From Tropicimonas sp033101155 (GTDB taxonomy: Bacteria; Pseudomonadota; Alphaproteobacteria; Rhodobacterales; Rhodobacteraceae), in contig NZ_JAWMPX010000006.1 of NCBI RefSeq assembly GCF_033101155.1, positions 1 through 64,000 on the forward strand: a stretch of DNA of 64,000 nt. Direction: 5' to 3'. The position numbers and the translations under genes are program-made. Shown here one piece after another: positions 8,263 to 17,467 of the stretch. The number at the start of each line of letters is the position of its first letter. Positions within the stretch are counted from its first letter, which is position 1. The notes under the pieces are model-generated. The model did not search any database. It was not told where the DNA came from and saw nothing but the letters and a program-made list of their open reading frames with translations.

Positions 8263-9861
8263 TTACTCGAAAACTTGCTGGCGCACTTCGGCCGGACGTT
8301 CGATCCAGCGGCGTGCTCGGGGTGCCGTGTCGCCTGCGTGCAGTGCCTCCAACTCACGGTAGTTTTCGGCATCAGCCGTGGTTCGGCGCGCCATGTGCCG
8401 ATGGTATTCCGCCCAGGTCGAGACGCGGTAGCTCTCATGCCAGAGCCCGGGATCGTTCAGGTCGCGATAGAGCGACCAGCCATTGGCGCCGTCGCGCAGC
8501 CGGATAACCCGCCGCGCCGCCATCACTTTCAGGAAGGCATCTGTGTTCTCGGACGGGATGCGGAATTCTACCGAGACCTTGATCGGCCCGCTCTGCATGG
8601 TGATGTCGAGTGCGGGCTCGGGCGGGGTGAAGCCCTCGAAGGGATCGAGGTTGCGCCCGTCCTCGTTTGGCAGCGGCATGACGAACCCGACGAGCGTACC
8701 CAGCAGGCAGAGCAAGGCCGCCGCGGTCAGCGCGGTCGGGATGTCGGTCTCGCTTGCCAGTCGACCCCAAACATAGCTGCCAAGCGTCATGCCGGAGAAG
8801 GTGAAGACCTGCAGGAGCGACATGATCCTCCCAAGCACCCAGCGTGGCGTGGAGAGCTGGGCCGCGACATTGAAAAGCGACATGGCAGATTGCCAGGCGC
8901 TGCCGCAGAGAAAGGCAGCCGCCCCTGTCAGCCAGACCGAGCCGGACATGCCGATGACGACGAGGCCCGTGGCCATCAGCGTGAAGGAGCCGCGCACGAT
9001 CTTTTCGTTGGCAAGGTGCGCGCGCACATGGCGCATCGAGAGCGCCGAGGTCACCGCGCCCATGCCGAAGCTTGCCAGAAGTGTGCCGAAGGTTACCGCG
9101 GTGCCGTCCAGAAGCTGACGTGCCACCAAGGGCATGATTGCGAGTACCGCGACGGCCGAGAGGCCGAATATGGCGCCGCGGAACATGATCCGCAGGTGGT
9201 CGGCGGAGAGCGCGGCATAGCGCATGCCGGCCCTGAGCGCCGCGCCGATGGGCTCACGCGGCAATGGGTCCGGCGCCCGTTCCGGCTTCCATCCGGCAAG
9301 GACGAGCAGCACGGGCACATAGGTGATGGTGTTGACCACGAAGGCCGCAGCGGCACCGAAAACCGCCACGATCACGCCGCCGAGCGCCGGGCCGGCGCTT
9401 CGCATCAGGTTGAACCCCATGCCGTTGAGCATCACGGCCTGCGGCAGGTGCTCGCGCGGTACCAGATCTCCGACCGAGGCCTGCCAGGAGGGCAGGTGGA
9501 TTGCCTGGCCGCAGCCGATGGCGAAAGTGAAGGCAAGCAGCCCCCAAGGGCCAAGCCCGCCGATCCAGGCCAGTGCGGCCAGCAGCGCGGATGCGACCAG
9601 CATGAAACCTTGGGCTGCGATCATGACGTTGCGACGTTCGTAGTTGTCGGCAAAGACGCCGCCCAGCAGCGACAGCACTGCCAGCGGCAGCGTCACTGAG
9701 CCTTGCACCAGTGCCACCATGACCGGCGCGTCGGAAAGCGAGGTCATCAGCCAGCCAGCGCCGACATTCTGGATAAGACCACCGAGATTGGAGGCGAGTG
9801 CTGCGAACCACAGCAGCCGGTAGGTCCGGAAGGTGAATGGCGCAAAGGTACCGCTGGCCAT
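8263..9861 (-). CDS. MFS transporter (EntS-like) with C-terminal monooxygenase-like domain
   Basis: About 532 residues. Residues 1-400 hold around 12 membrane segments of the major facilitator superfamily, with FTFRTYRLLWFAALASNLGG at the start and FADNYERRNVMIAAQ in the loop after helices 2-3, as in the enterobactin-exporter/MFS_3 type. The last about 120 residues are soluble (VSVEFRIPSENTDAFLKVMA, WSLYRDLNDPGLWHESYRVS, EYHRHMARRTTAD) and resemble an antibiotic-biosynthesis-monooxygenase-like ferredoxin fold. The start at 9861 is preferred because of a GGAG eight bases upstream. It likely exports a small molecule; the cargo is unknown. The frame is intact amid broken neighbours. Confidence 0.85.
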   Translation of the reverse strand: MASGTFAPFTFRTYRLLWFAALASNLGGLIQNVGAGWLMTSLSDAPVMVALVQGSVTLPLAVLSLLGGVFADNYERRNVMIAAQGFMLVASALLAALAWIGGLGPWGLLAFTFAIGCGQAIHLPSWQASVGDLVPREHLPQAVMLNGMGFNLMRSAGPALGGVIVAVFGAAAAFVVNTITYVPVLLVLAGWKPERAPDPLPREPIGAALRAGMRYAALSADHLRIMFRGAIFGLSAVAVLAIMPLVARQLLDGTAVTFGTLLASFGMGAVTSALSMRHVRAHLANEKIVRGSFTLMATGLVVIGMSGSVWLTGAAAFLCGSAWQSAMSLFNVAAQLSTPRWVLGRIMSLLQVFTFSGMTLGSYVWGRLASETDIPTALTAAALLCLLGTLVGFVMPLPNEDGRNLDPFEGFTPPEPALDITMQSGPIKVSVEFRIPSENTDAFLKVMAARRVIRLRDGANGWSLYRDLNDPGLWHESYRVSTWAEYHRHMARRTTADAENYRELEALHAGDTAPRARRWIERPAEVRQQVFE

Positions 9862-10511
9862 TGCCGCACTCCGTTTCAGGTCGGATTCCGTCCGGGCAGG
9901 CAACGCCGAGGGGCGGGGCTGCGTCGGGACACGCCGCAGTTGTGCGCCTGTTCCGGGCAAGGGACAAGCCCCGACCATTCGGGTTCCTGTGGCCCGCAGG
10001 TCATGTTTGGCCGATGCCTCATTCGCGGGCCTGGCAGCGTCACAAACCCTGAAACCGTTCTTTCGGACATGGAGGATTTGGGCACACTGCGCCTTCGACG
10101 AATGACGGTTCTGGGGAAGCTTCGCTTGGACGACTGAGAGGCTCGCGAATGGCTGCCCAGAGCCGGTTGCGACGATCTTCGAACTCGGTGCCGGGCGGCC
10201 AGTGCTGCTGCGCAAAGATTAACAGGGAGGGCGGACAGAAGGCATTCGCCGTGCATTGAACGAATGACGGCTTTACGGATGACGTTTGCGGTTTGCCGCT
10301 ACGCGTTGAGGATTCGGCTACTATTCTGTCGAGAGCTTCCGATACGGATGCTCGGCGAACCAAGCGACCGTCTTTTGTGAGAGTGGCTGGACACGCAAAG
10401 AGAATGCCTTTGTCACCGCCACAAAACAGCCCACGTGCCGGCACTTTGCAAACACGCACGTTTGTGAACTGAGTAGCCAGTGCAAAGACAGCTTTTTCGA
10501 AGGAGCAGCAA
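9862..10511. other. 650-base gap without a convincing gene
   Basis: This separates the leftward MFS gene from the rightward 613-residue gene, so it should hold both promoters. Several gaatgacgg-type short repeats are present (near 10100 and 10258), together with the left copy of a long direct repeat. ORFs here on either strand show no protein-like features. Confidence 0.5.
10147..10251 (+). repeat. long direct repeat, left copy
   Basis: About 105 bases that recur in direct orientation at 12530-12632. The central part, including cgacgatcttcgaactcggt followed by gccgggcggcca, is nearly identical in both copies. The edges diverge. The pair brackets the 613-residue gene. Confidence 0.8.
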
Positions 10512-12353
10512 GTGCAGGATTCAAAGGACCTCCATGATCAACTGAAGAGGCTTCACTTGCACCACGACGTCCATAACGACGGTGTCGTTGATACTGAAAG
10601 GGCGCGCCAGGCCTTGGAGCGGCACTTCAACGACCTGCCCTACATTGATCGCCGGGAAGACGGACAGGGCTATGGCGGGTACTACTACGTCAAGCGTTTC
10701 GATGCGCGAAACGATCCCGCTGCGTTGGCGTTGCTGGCACTCTACGACAGCGACGAGGAAGCCACTGCCTATCTGCTCCACGTCATTCGGGAGATGCCGC
10801 ACCCGGTATCCCTGAATGCGCCAGGCTATTGGGACTCGCAGCGCCACCTCAGATTGAAGTTCTGGCTGCCGAAACTGCACGCAGCCTTTCCACCCGACGC
10901 CGCGGCGCGCGCGATGGGCAAGCTCTATCAGGCGCTTTTTGCATCCGCTCCAACCGACGAAATCATGACTGTTCTGGCCTTCGCCCTGGTTCATTTGCCG
11001 GAAGCTCCCGGAACGATCAACATGTTGCGCCACTTTGTCGGAGCTCTCCCGAAACGCCTCCCGCCCGACGGTTCGGGAACGTGGACGACAGACAAGGGAG
11101 TGATTTCGGACTACCTGAATGACCGCTACGAGAAGGGGCACCGGAATCTATGGCCGCTTATCCGCGATTTCTGGGCCGCCTTTCCTCTTCATCGCGATGC
11201 CGGCAACCTTGACAAGATGCATCGTCTTTGCCGGAACGAGCCGGAATACCACCGTCTGATCGACACGCTCGTTCGGAGGCTTCTGGCGACCAAGGACGCC
11301 CAGTTGGATGCAAGCATCGCCGAGTTCTTTCGTGCGTATTTGGTGTCGAACGTTGATGAAACCCCGTTCGACACCTTGCACGCCCTAACAAGGTTCACCG
11401 ATGGGAAGCTCAGGGAGGCGGCGCTGTTCTGGCTGGCGATCCGGCGCCGTCATCGCGCTTCAACCTTTGGCGTTCTGATGGACATCGCCGAGGGCGGAAA
11501 AGATCTCCAATGGCGCCGGTTTGCTTTCAGGTTGGCGTTCGTCGAGTACCACGACAACGTTGATGCGGTTGGTCGGCTTGCCAGGGCGGCCCACAGAGAG
11601 AAGGAAGACAGGAGTGCCTTCATCGACGTGCTGAGCGGGGCCTCCTCCTTCGCGCCATTGCCAGATCTAACCAACGAACGCGCGAAGCAGGCTGCAAGAA
11701 ACGGCAACGGTCCGAGATGGGCGCGAACCTTTTCCGAAACGTGCCGCAAGGCCGGGATTGATAGCGGAGTCAGACTTCCGACCGGCCCAAAACCGGCATT
11801 CAAGGAATTCTTGCTGGACATCATCACACAAAGCCTGCCCGGGATGGTGACGGGATTACTTGTCCATTTCACTCTCAGCCCGGGCGAGCGTGCTTCCCTA
11901 AGAAACATCGAATCCATCCAGGAATTCTTTAGAACTCAACGGGCAAAGCTTGAGGGAACTCCACGAAACGACGCTGGCGCCATAGTTTCGTGGATGGAAG
12001 ACGCGTGGTGGGATGCCCTTTCTTGCTTCGGCTTCAAGGGCCACGCCACAGGCATTACGGACCAGGCATTCGGGCACCTGCTCCCTGAGGACATGTCGGA
12101 ACCGGCGGAGCGGGTAAGAGAGTTCAGAAGTCGTCTGAAGGACCTCTGGAACCGGGCGTACGATCTGGTATCAGCCGATCCGGATCTAAGCGGTCTGAAG
12201 GAGATGGACACAGGAATAGTAATCGAAATTGCAGAACGAGCATTTTTCATCCTGCTGGGGAATCCCGGAAGCACCATTGAATTTGCGTTGAAACGTGCGG
12301 GCGAAGACGCGATCCAGAGTGTGGATTGGGATGAACTCTACGGGCAGGTTTGA
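10512..12353 (+). CDS. 613-residue protein of unknown function
   Basis: Not recognised. It starts at GTG 10512 with AAGGAG six bases upstream. The protein is soluble, with no signal peptide or membrane segment, and reads as mostly helical with aromatic-rich stretches such as GYGGYYYVKRFDARND, LWPLIRDFWAAFPLHRDAGN and SWMEDAWWDALSCFGFKGHA. The N-terminus has a DVHNDGVVDTERARQAL stretch that looks superficially like a calcium-binding loop. The middle (residues 230-370) could be an array of helical pairs. The gene is complete and bracketed by 105-base direct repeats, next to a truncated HNH-like gene in a region of mobile debris. This suggests horizontally acquired cargo, possibly defence-related; that role is inference only. 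Confidence 0.75.
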   Translation: MQDSKDLHDQLKRLHLHHDVHNDGVVDTERARQALERHFNDLPYIDRREDGQGYGGYYYVKRFDARNDPAALALLALYDSDEEATAYLLHVIREMPHPVSLNAPGYWDSQRHLRLKFWLPKLHAAFPPDAAARAMGKLYQALFASAPTDEIMTVLAFALVHLPEAPGTINMLRHFVGALPKRLPPDGSGTWTTDKGVISDYLNDRYEKGHRNLWPLIRDFWAAFPLHRDAGNLDKMHRLCRNEPEYHRLIDTLVRRLLATKDAQLDASIAEFFRAYLVSNVDETPFDTLHALTRFTDGKLREAALFWLAIRRRHRASTFGVLMDIAEGGKDLQWRRFAFRLAFVEYHDNVDAVGRLARAAHREKEDRSAFIDVLSGASSFAPLPDLTNERAKQAARNGNGPRWARTFSETCRKAGIDSGVRLPTGPKPAFKEFLLDIITQSLPGMVTGLLVHFTLSPGERASLRNIESIQEFFRTQRAKLEGTPRNDAGAIVSWMEDAWWDALSCFGFKGHATGITDQAFGHLLPEDMSEPAERVREFRSRLKDLWNRAYDLVSADPDLSGLKEMDTGIVIEIAERAFFILLGNPGSTIEFALKRAGEDAIQSVDWDELYGQV

Positions 12354-12529
12354 CAAGGTCGAAGCATTGACGCAAACCAGCCGCCAAGCGCTCCGAAACT
12401 TCCAAGCCTCGGCAGGCACAAGATTGGTAAATCCATGAGATGATCGCGTGGAGGCCGTACCAACGCTGCTTCCAGTCACCGGTCGTCGGCGATTGAGAAA
12501 CTGGACCTGCCTTTCGACGGTGTGGCCCG

Positions 12530-12632
12530 GAATGACCGCAGTGGGCCGGTCGCGACGATCTTCGAACTCGGTGCCGGGCGGCCACTGCTGCTGCGCAACG
12601 ATTTATAGGGGGGGGGCAGCCGGCATTCGCCG
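12530..12632 (+). repeat. long direct repeat, right copy
   Basis: This is the second copy of the repeat at 10147-10251, in the same orientation. It begins 176 bases after the stop of the 613-residue gene and ends just before the truncated HNH-like frame becomes protein-like. A run of nine or more G lies near 12608-12616. Confidence 0.8.
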
Positions 12633-12654
12633 CTCCAGGCACTTAGGTCAGTTA

Positions 12655-13389
12655 AGCGGAGTCCTGAGAAACTGCTCCTGGTCGAATTATGAAGAGTTCA
12701 ACGGCATCTTGGATGCTCTTCGCCAGCCCATCGCCCACGCCGCAAGATTAGAAAATATTCGACTCGCCGATGCACATTCTTTGCTTTGGCTGTTCTCGAC
12801 CCTGTTGCGGATGGAAGCGAAGGGCGAGCATACCAACAGTGCGAGAGCCAGCGAGAGATATTTGGGCGCCCGCGAAAAACCGATCGCCGAGATCAAGTAT
12901 TCTGTGGGCAAGACTGTTTTCAACTCGAACGATCAAGTGATCGAGACAAAGGTCAAGAACAAGGAACAGCGCATGCCCAACGCGGAACTGGACAAGCTCC
13001 TGCGCGAACTGCTGGAAGTTCAGGGCGAACGCTGCGCCATCACGGGCTTGCCGCTGCAATTCCGGGGGGCTCACTCAGACGATAACATGCTGCCATCCCT
13101 CGATCGCATCAACACCGGCGGGCACTATGAACGTGGCAATCTTCAGATTGTCTGTCGGTTCATCAACTTCTGCAAGCAGGCGGCCGATGATAGTGAGTTC
13201 CGGCGTCTGCGGAATGTGGTCCGCGGCATTGAAGTTTCCGTTTTCTGGCAACCAGAAGGTAACGCAGTGCCTACTAGCCAAGCGGGATTTACCGCCCCGC
13301 TCTCACCGTTCGCCGAACAATACCGCCTCGCGGCCAAGGTCGATGCCCTCCTCAAGTTAAAAGTCGGATGCTTAAAAGATCCGGTTTAA
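12655..13389 (+). pseudogene. HNH-like protein, 5'-truncated
   Basis: The open frame extends upstream to 12448, but that part merely translates the repeat. Protein-like sequence begins near 12655 (NYEEFNGILDALRQPIAHAA) with no good start codon. The C-terminal domain has GERCAITGLPLQF, DNMLPSLDRINTGGHYE and RGNLQIVCRFINFCKQA, an arrangement (CxxTG, D-R-I, N-L-Q-x-V-C) like degenerate HNH nuclease domains found in bacterial hypothetical proteins. An internal ATG at about 12811 could give a shorter product that keeps the HNH part. The missing 5' end seems to have been lost when the right repeat or adjoining segment arrived. Nuclease activity is not certain. Confidence 0.55.
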
Positions 13390-13632
13390 GCCGCAGGCGC
13401 TGGGAATTTCGATGGTCGGGGTATAGGAATTTCGGCAACCAGTTCCGGTCGGCACTTCGCTGCAAATGCGAGGTTTGATTCGGCGCAATCCGGCGGCCGA
13501 TATCGATAGGCGTCAAACAGTTTCGGTTCGCGATCTGTTGCACTTCATCGCGCATCGGATGGCGGGTATTTCGTGGGGTAGGGTTTGACTGATTTGCAAT
13601 TAGTTTTAATTACAACCACTTGCTGGTACAAG

Positions 13633-13716
13633 TGGTGGGCGACCCTGGAATCGAACCAGGCATGGGTCTCCCCGGCGGAGTTACAGTCCGCTGCCGCACC
13701 TTGCAGCACGTCGCCC
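13633..13716 (-). tRNA. tRNA-Tyr (GTA)
   Basis: The minus strand folds as a class II tRNA of 84 bases. The acceptor stem is GGGCGAC/GTCGCCC, the D arm GCTGC...GCAGC, the anticodon loop CTGTAAC gives anticodon GTA, the variable arm is long, the T-loop is GGTTCGATTCC, and CCA is encoded. Its 3' end faces the accessory region to the left, a common integration side for tyrosine-recombinase elements. Confidence 0.95.
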
Positions 13717-14013
13717 GACGCTGGGCGGGGATAGCCAAGCCACCAGGCGGGGTCAACCGAAAAATGACAGAAATTCGCGTTCAGGGAGGCCTGGATGTGT
13801 GGCCCCACGCGCTAATGGCTCCGGACAGACCAGCGATCCCGGTGGGACAGTTGGATCACCACCCGAGTCAGCCTCAGGCAACGCCAGAGACGGGGGCCGC
13901 GCTGACAAGAGAGCGTCGTGTTTCATGGGAAGACCGCCAGACGTCTTTCGCCCAGAGCGAGACGCTTCCTGCCAATGCCGGCCGCCTCGGGCAGCGCCCA
14001 GGGACAAGTCGCT

Positions 14014-14577
14014 CTAGCAGGCACCGCCATCGCGCGCAGGGGCGCAATTTCCCGGATCTTCGGGGCGCCAGGGCAGACCGGCATTCTTCCAACCATTGAC
14101 GGTCCGCTTGCCGGCCGTCGGCCCGCTCCGTGCACGGTCACCCTCATACCCATCGGTCACGGAATAGACCTGCCGGAAGCCGAGCTGCGCAATTGCGTTA
14201 GCCGCTTGGGCGCTGCGATTTCCTGAGCGGCAGATCACGACAATCGGCTGGTCCGCAGCGAGATTGTGGTCCGTCGCCAGCTTGACGATGCCGGGGTAGA
14301 AATCGGGATTGGAAATCAGCCCCTTCTTGCGGTCGACAATGGCCAGCGGGATCAGCGCATCGACCTCCTCGGCCAGCCCGGTCTCGGCGATCTCTTCGGG
14401 GGTGCGGACGTCGATCATGATCGCATCCGGGGTTTCGGCCAGATACTGAGCGGCCTCCTCCGCGGACAGATAGAGCCCGAGCTTCGTCTGCTTAGAGGCA
14501 GGAAGGTCGGCGGCCTGTGCCATCTGCAGGGAGAAGGCAGCGGCACAAAAGGCGATTGTCGAAAAAAACCGTTTCAT
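14014..14577 (-). CDS. periplasmic rhodanese-domain protein
   Basis: 187 residues. An N-terminal signal peptide (MKRFFSTIAFCAAAFSLQMA, likely cut after AQA) is followed by a single rhodanese domain: YLSAEEAAQYLAE, IMIDVRTPEEIAETG and the active-site loop ICRSGNRSAQAAN with the catalytic Cys. The C-terminal tail contains TVNGWKNAGLPW. Such proteins handle persulfide or sulfane sulfur, or oxyanions, in the periplasm; the substrate is unknown. It lies downstream of recN on the same strand, 96 bases from its stop, and may have its own promoter. Confidence 0.88.
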   Translation of the reverse strand: MKRFFSTIAFCAAAFSLQMAQAADLPASKQTKLGLYLSAEEAAQYLAETPDAIMIDVRTPEEIAETGLAEEVDALIPLAIVDRKKGLISNPDFYPGIVKLATDHNLAADQPIVVICRSGNRSAQAANAIAQLGFRQVYSVTDGYEGDRARSGPTAGKRTVNGWKNAGLPWRPEDPGNCAPARDGGAC

Positions 14578-14673
14578 CTTTCCCTCTCGGCTTTGTCACA
14601 TTGTTGATAGCGCCGTTCGCCAGACTCGGAAACGCGACCTGATCGACTTCCCGGACTCGTGACCTGCCGTCAT

Positions 14674-16323
14674 TCAGACTTGCAGCAAAGCTCGCGCCGC
14701 CGCCCGCGCCTGTTCGGTCACGACATCGCCGGCCAGCATACGCGCCAGTTCGTCAACCCGGGCCGAAGGGTCCAGCGCTGTGACCCGCGACAGGGTCATA
14801 TCCCCGGCAACCCGCTTCTCGACCCGCCAGTGATGTCCGCCAAGCGCGGCCACTTGCGGCGAGTGGGTTACGACCAGAACCTGTGCGCCCTCGGCCAGCG
14901 CCTTGAGCCGCCGCCCGACCGCATCCGCTGTGGCTCCGCCGACACCGCGATCGATCTCGTCGAAGATCATCGTCACGCCGCCGGACTCGCCCATCAGGCA
15001 AACCTTGAGCGCCAACAGGAAGCGTGACAGCTCGCCGCCGGAGGCAATTTTTGCCAGCGGTCCGGCCGGCGCCCCGGGATTGGTGGCAACCGTAAAGCTG
15101 ACCTCGTCGCGCCCCTCCGGCCCGGTCTGGCCGGACGAGATCTGAGTCGAGAAGACTGCCCGCTCCATCTTCAGCGGCGCCAGCTCCTCCGCCATTGCCA
15201 AATCCAACCGCGTTGCCGCCGCCCGACGGGTCTCGCTCAGCGCCTCGCAGGCCGCGAGATAGGCCGCATCGGCCGCCGCAGCAGCAGCCTCGAGCGACGA
15301 GAGCCCTTCGACACCGGCATCCAGCGCCTCAAGCGCCCCGGCCAGTTCAGCCGCCTTGGCAGGAAGGTCGTCGGGCAGAACCTTATATTTCCGGGCCATC
15401 TCGCGCAGCGCAAAAAGCCGCTCGGCCACGCGCTCCAATTCATGCGGATCAAAGGAGAGGCTGTCGAGACATTCCGCGATCTCTTGTTCCGCCTCCCCGA
15501 GCGCCTCCAGCGCCCGGGCCAACGCCTCGGCGCCCGCATCCAGACGCCCCTCGACATGCTCGGCCGCCCCGTCGAGCCAACGCATCGCGTCGGAAACCAA
15601 CCCCTCGGCGCCCGCGCCAGAGATCGCCGCATGAGCCCGGGAGATGTCCTCCCGAACGCGCTCGGCGTTCTGCATCAGCCGACGTCGCGCATCGAGCTCC
15701 TCTTCCTCGCCCGGTTCCGGCGCCAGCGCGTCGAGCTCGGACACGGCGTGGCGCAGGAACTCCTCTTCCGCCCGCAGCGCCTCAAGCCGAGCCCGCGCCG
15801 CCGCGACGTCCGCGTGCGCGGCTTGCCGTGCGCGCCAGCCGGCCCGAACCTCGCGCAACTGCCCGGTGGCCCCGGCATATTCATCCAGCAAGATCCGGTG
15901 CCCACGCGGATTGAGCAAGCCGCGGTCATCGTGCTGCCCATGCAGCTCCACCAATGTCGCCGAAACCTGCCGCAACACCTCGCCCGAACAACGACGGTCG
16001 TTGATCCAGGCCGTCTTGCGCCCTTCGGCTGTGTTCACCCGCCGCAGGATCAGCTCGTCGCTTTCGGGGATGCCAGCCTCGCGCAACACGTCGCGGGCCG
16101 GATGCGCCGCTGGCAGATCGAACCAGGCGACAACTTCGCCCTGCCCTGCCCCGGCTCGCACAAGCTCCGCCCGTCCGCGCCATCCCAGAACGAATCCGAG
16201 CGAATCCAGCAGGATCGACTTCCCGGCCCCGGTCTCGCCGGTCAGCACATTCAGGCCGGGCTGAAATTCCAGCTCCAGCCGATCAATAATCAGAATGTCA
16301 CGGATATCGAGCCCGCGCAGCAT
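14674..16323 (-). CDS. recN: DNA repair protein RecN
   Basis: SMC-like ABC ATPase of about 549 residues that acts in double-strand-break repair in the cytoplasm. The N-terminus MLRGLDIRDILIIDRLELEF leads to Walker A GETGAGKS (near residue 35). The centre is an alanine/glutamate/arginine-rich coiled-coil region. The C-terminal lobe has the signature SGGELSRFLLALK and Walker B MIFDEIDRGVGG. The start at 16323 is set by a GGAG/AGGGG purine tract just upstream; the open frame extends slightly further. It follows bamD on the same strand after a gap of about 160 bases. The length is normal for the family. Confidence 0.95.
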   Translation of the reverse strand: MLRGLDIRDILIIDRLELEFQPGLNVLTGETGAGKSILLDSLGFVLGWRGRAELVRAGAGQGEVVAWFDLPAAHPARDVLREAGIPESDELILRRVNTAEGRKTAWINDRRCSGEVLRQVSATLVELHGQHDDRGLLNPRGHRILLDEYAGATGQLREVRAGWRARQAAHADVAAARARLEALRAEEEFLRHAVSELDALAPEPGEEEELDARRRLMQNAERVREDISRAHAAISGAGAEGLVSDAMRWLDGAAEHVEGRLDAGAEALARALEALGEAEQEIAECLDSLSFDPHELERVAERLFALREMARKYKVLPDDLPAKAAELAGALEALDAGVEGLSSLEAAAAAADAAYLAACEALSETRRAAATRLDLAMAEELAPLKMERAVFSTQISSGQTGPEGRDEVSFTVATNPGAPAGPLAKIASGGELSRFLLALKVCLMGESGGVTMIFDEIDRGVGGATADAVGRRLKALAEGAQVLVVTHSPQVAALGGHHWRVEKRVAGDMTLSRVTALDPSARVDELARMLAGDVVTEQARAAARALLQV

Positions 16324-16486
16324 CCCGCACCCCTTCTCCGGGCGCACCCCGCGCCGTCAGCCCCTTCTAACGCGTCGGGCAGGCCAAAGGCCAGCAGGCG
16401 AAAGCGCCAAACAGGCAGGTTTCTCTTCATGAAGCGCCGCAAGGTCCAGCCGATGGCAAGCGCAAGACGGCGCCGCCCCGATCTGC

Positions 16487-17338
16487 CTAGAGCCACTGGC
16501 CCTTGACCATCTGGCGATGCACCTGCCTCAGCCAGTTGTCGCCCTTGGCCTGGGTCGTCAGCCCGCGCTGGACCAGAAGCTGGTAGGTGTCCTTGTACCA
16601 GACTGTCGACTGGTAGTTATAGGCAAGGATCGCGCCGGCGGTCTGCGCTTCGTCCTCGAGCCCCAGCGAGAGATAGGCCTCGACCAGACGGTGCAGGGCT
16701 TCAGCGGTGTGCGAGGTGGTCTGGAACTCCTCGACCACGACACGGAACCGGTTGATCGCCGCCGTGTGATGTTCCCGGCGCAGATAGAATCGCCCAATCT
16801 CCATCTCCTTGGCCGCGAGATGGTCGAAGGCGAGGTCGAATTTCAGAATCGCCGACTGCGCATATTCGCTGTCCGGATAGATCTCGATGACCTCGCGCAG
16901 CGACTGGAGCGCCTGATAGGTCAGGCCCTGGTCGCGCCCGACCTCGTCGATCTGATCATAATAGCTCAGCGCGAGGAGATACTGCGCATAGGCGGCATCC
17001 TCATCGGCCGGGTAGAAGTCGATATAGCGTTGGGCCGACGCGCGGCTGTTCTCGTAGTCACGATCACTGTGGAAGGCAAAAGCCTGCATGATCAGGGCCC
17101 GTTTCGCCCATTCCGAGTAGGGATAGAGACGTTCGATCTCTCCGAAGAGCTCCGCCGCATCGTCCGGGTCACCGTTCTCAAGGTCGTATTCGGCACGCTT
17201 GAAGATCTCTTCGGCCGTGAAGGTCTCCAGCGGAACCCCGCGACTCGCCGAAATGCCCTTCCGATCGCCGCAAGCGCTCAACATCGCTATGACGGCCAGA
17301 GCACCGACCAGCCGGATTGCCACACCACGCACCGCCAT
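16487..17338 (-). CDS. bamD: outer membrane assembly lipoprotein BamD
   Basis: About 283 residues. A lipoprotein signal with lipobox LSAC near residue 20 is followed by TPR repeats (AEEIFKRAEYDLENGDPDDA, FGEIERLYPYSEWAKRALIM, REVIEIYPDSEYAQSAI). BamD works in the BAM complex on the periplasmic face of the outer membrane, helping insert beta-barrel proteins. The start at 17338 is chosen to give the typical short signal peptide. It follows lpxC, separated by a strong hairpin, and precedes recN, the usual lpxC-bamD-recN order in Rhodobacterales. Confidence 0.93.
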   Translation of the reverse strand: MAVRGVAIRLVGALAVIAMLSACGDRKGISASRGVPLETFTAEEIFKRAEYDLENGDPDDAAELFGEIERLYPYSEWAKRALIMQAFAFHSDRDYENSRASAQRYIDFYPADEDAAYAQYLLALSYYDQIDEVGRDQGLTYQALQSLREVIEIYPDSEYAQSAILKFDLAFDHLAAKEMEIGRFYLRREHHTAAINRFRVVVEEFQTTSHTAEALHRLVEAYLSLGLEDEAQTAGAILAYNYQSTVWYKDTYQLLVQRGLTTQAKGDNWLRQVHRQMVKGQWL

Positions 17339-17407
17339 GCCTTGATACCCTTGCTCTCTCTTGCCCAGAGCCGGCCTGATTGGCCGGCAGTTGTCACCCT
17401 CTAGCAC

Positions 17408-17443
17408 AGAAAAATCCGGTGCAAAACGCCCTGCACCGGATTT
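17408..17443 (-). terminator. terminator after lpxC
   Basis: A perfect 12-bp stem, aaatccggtgca (17412-17423) and tgcaccggattt (17432-17443), with an eight-base loop, followed on the minus strand by TTTTTCTG. It lies about 25 bases past the lpxC stop and before bamD. Confidence 0.8.
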
Positions 17444-17467
17444 CCGTCACGCAATCGCGGGATGTTG

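Noticed and set aside
8047..9699. 550-residue open frame on the plus strand
   Set aside because: It is antisense to the MFS transporter and rich in His, Arg and Gln as expected of a reverse-frame shadow.
10040..10459. 139-residue minus-strand frame covering the left repeat
   Set aside because: Part of it merely translates the direct repeat, the rest has no domain features, and the right copy of the repeat is in a different frame context.
13717..14013. Small ORFs between tRNA-Tyr and the rhodanese gene
   Set aside because: Overlapping frames on both strands lack start signals and protein features; treated as intergenic.
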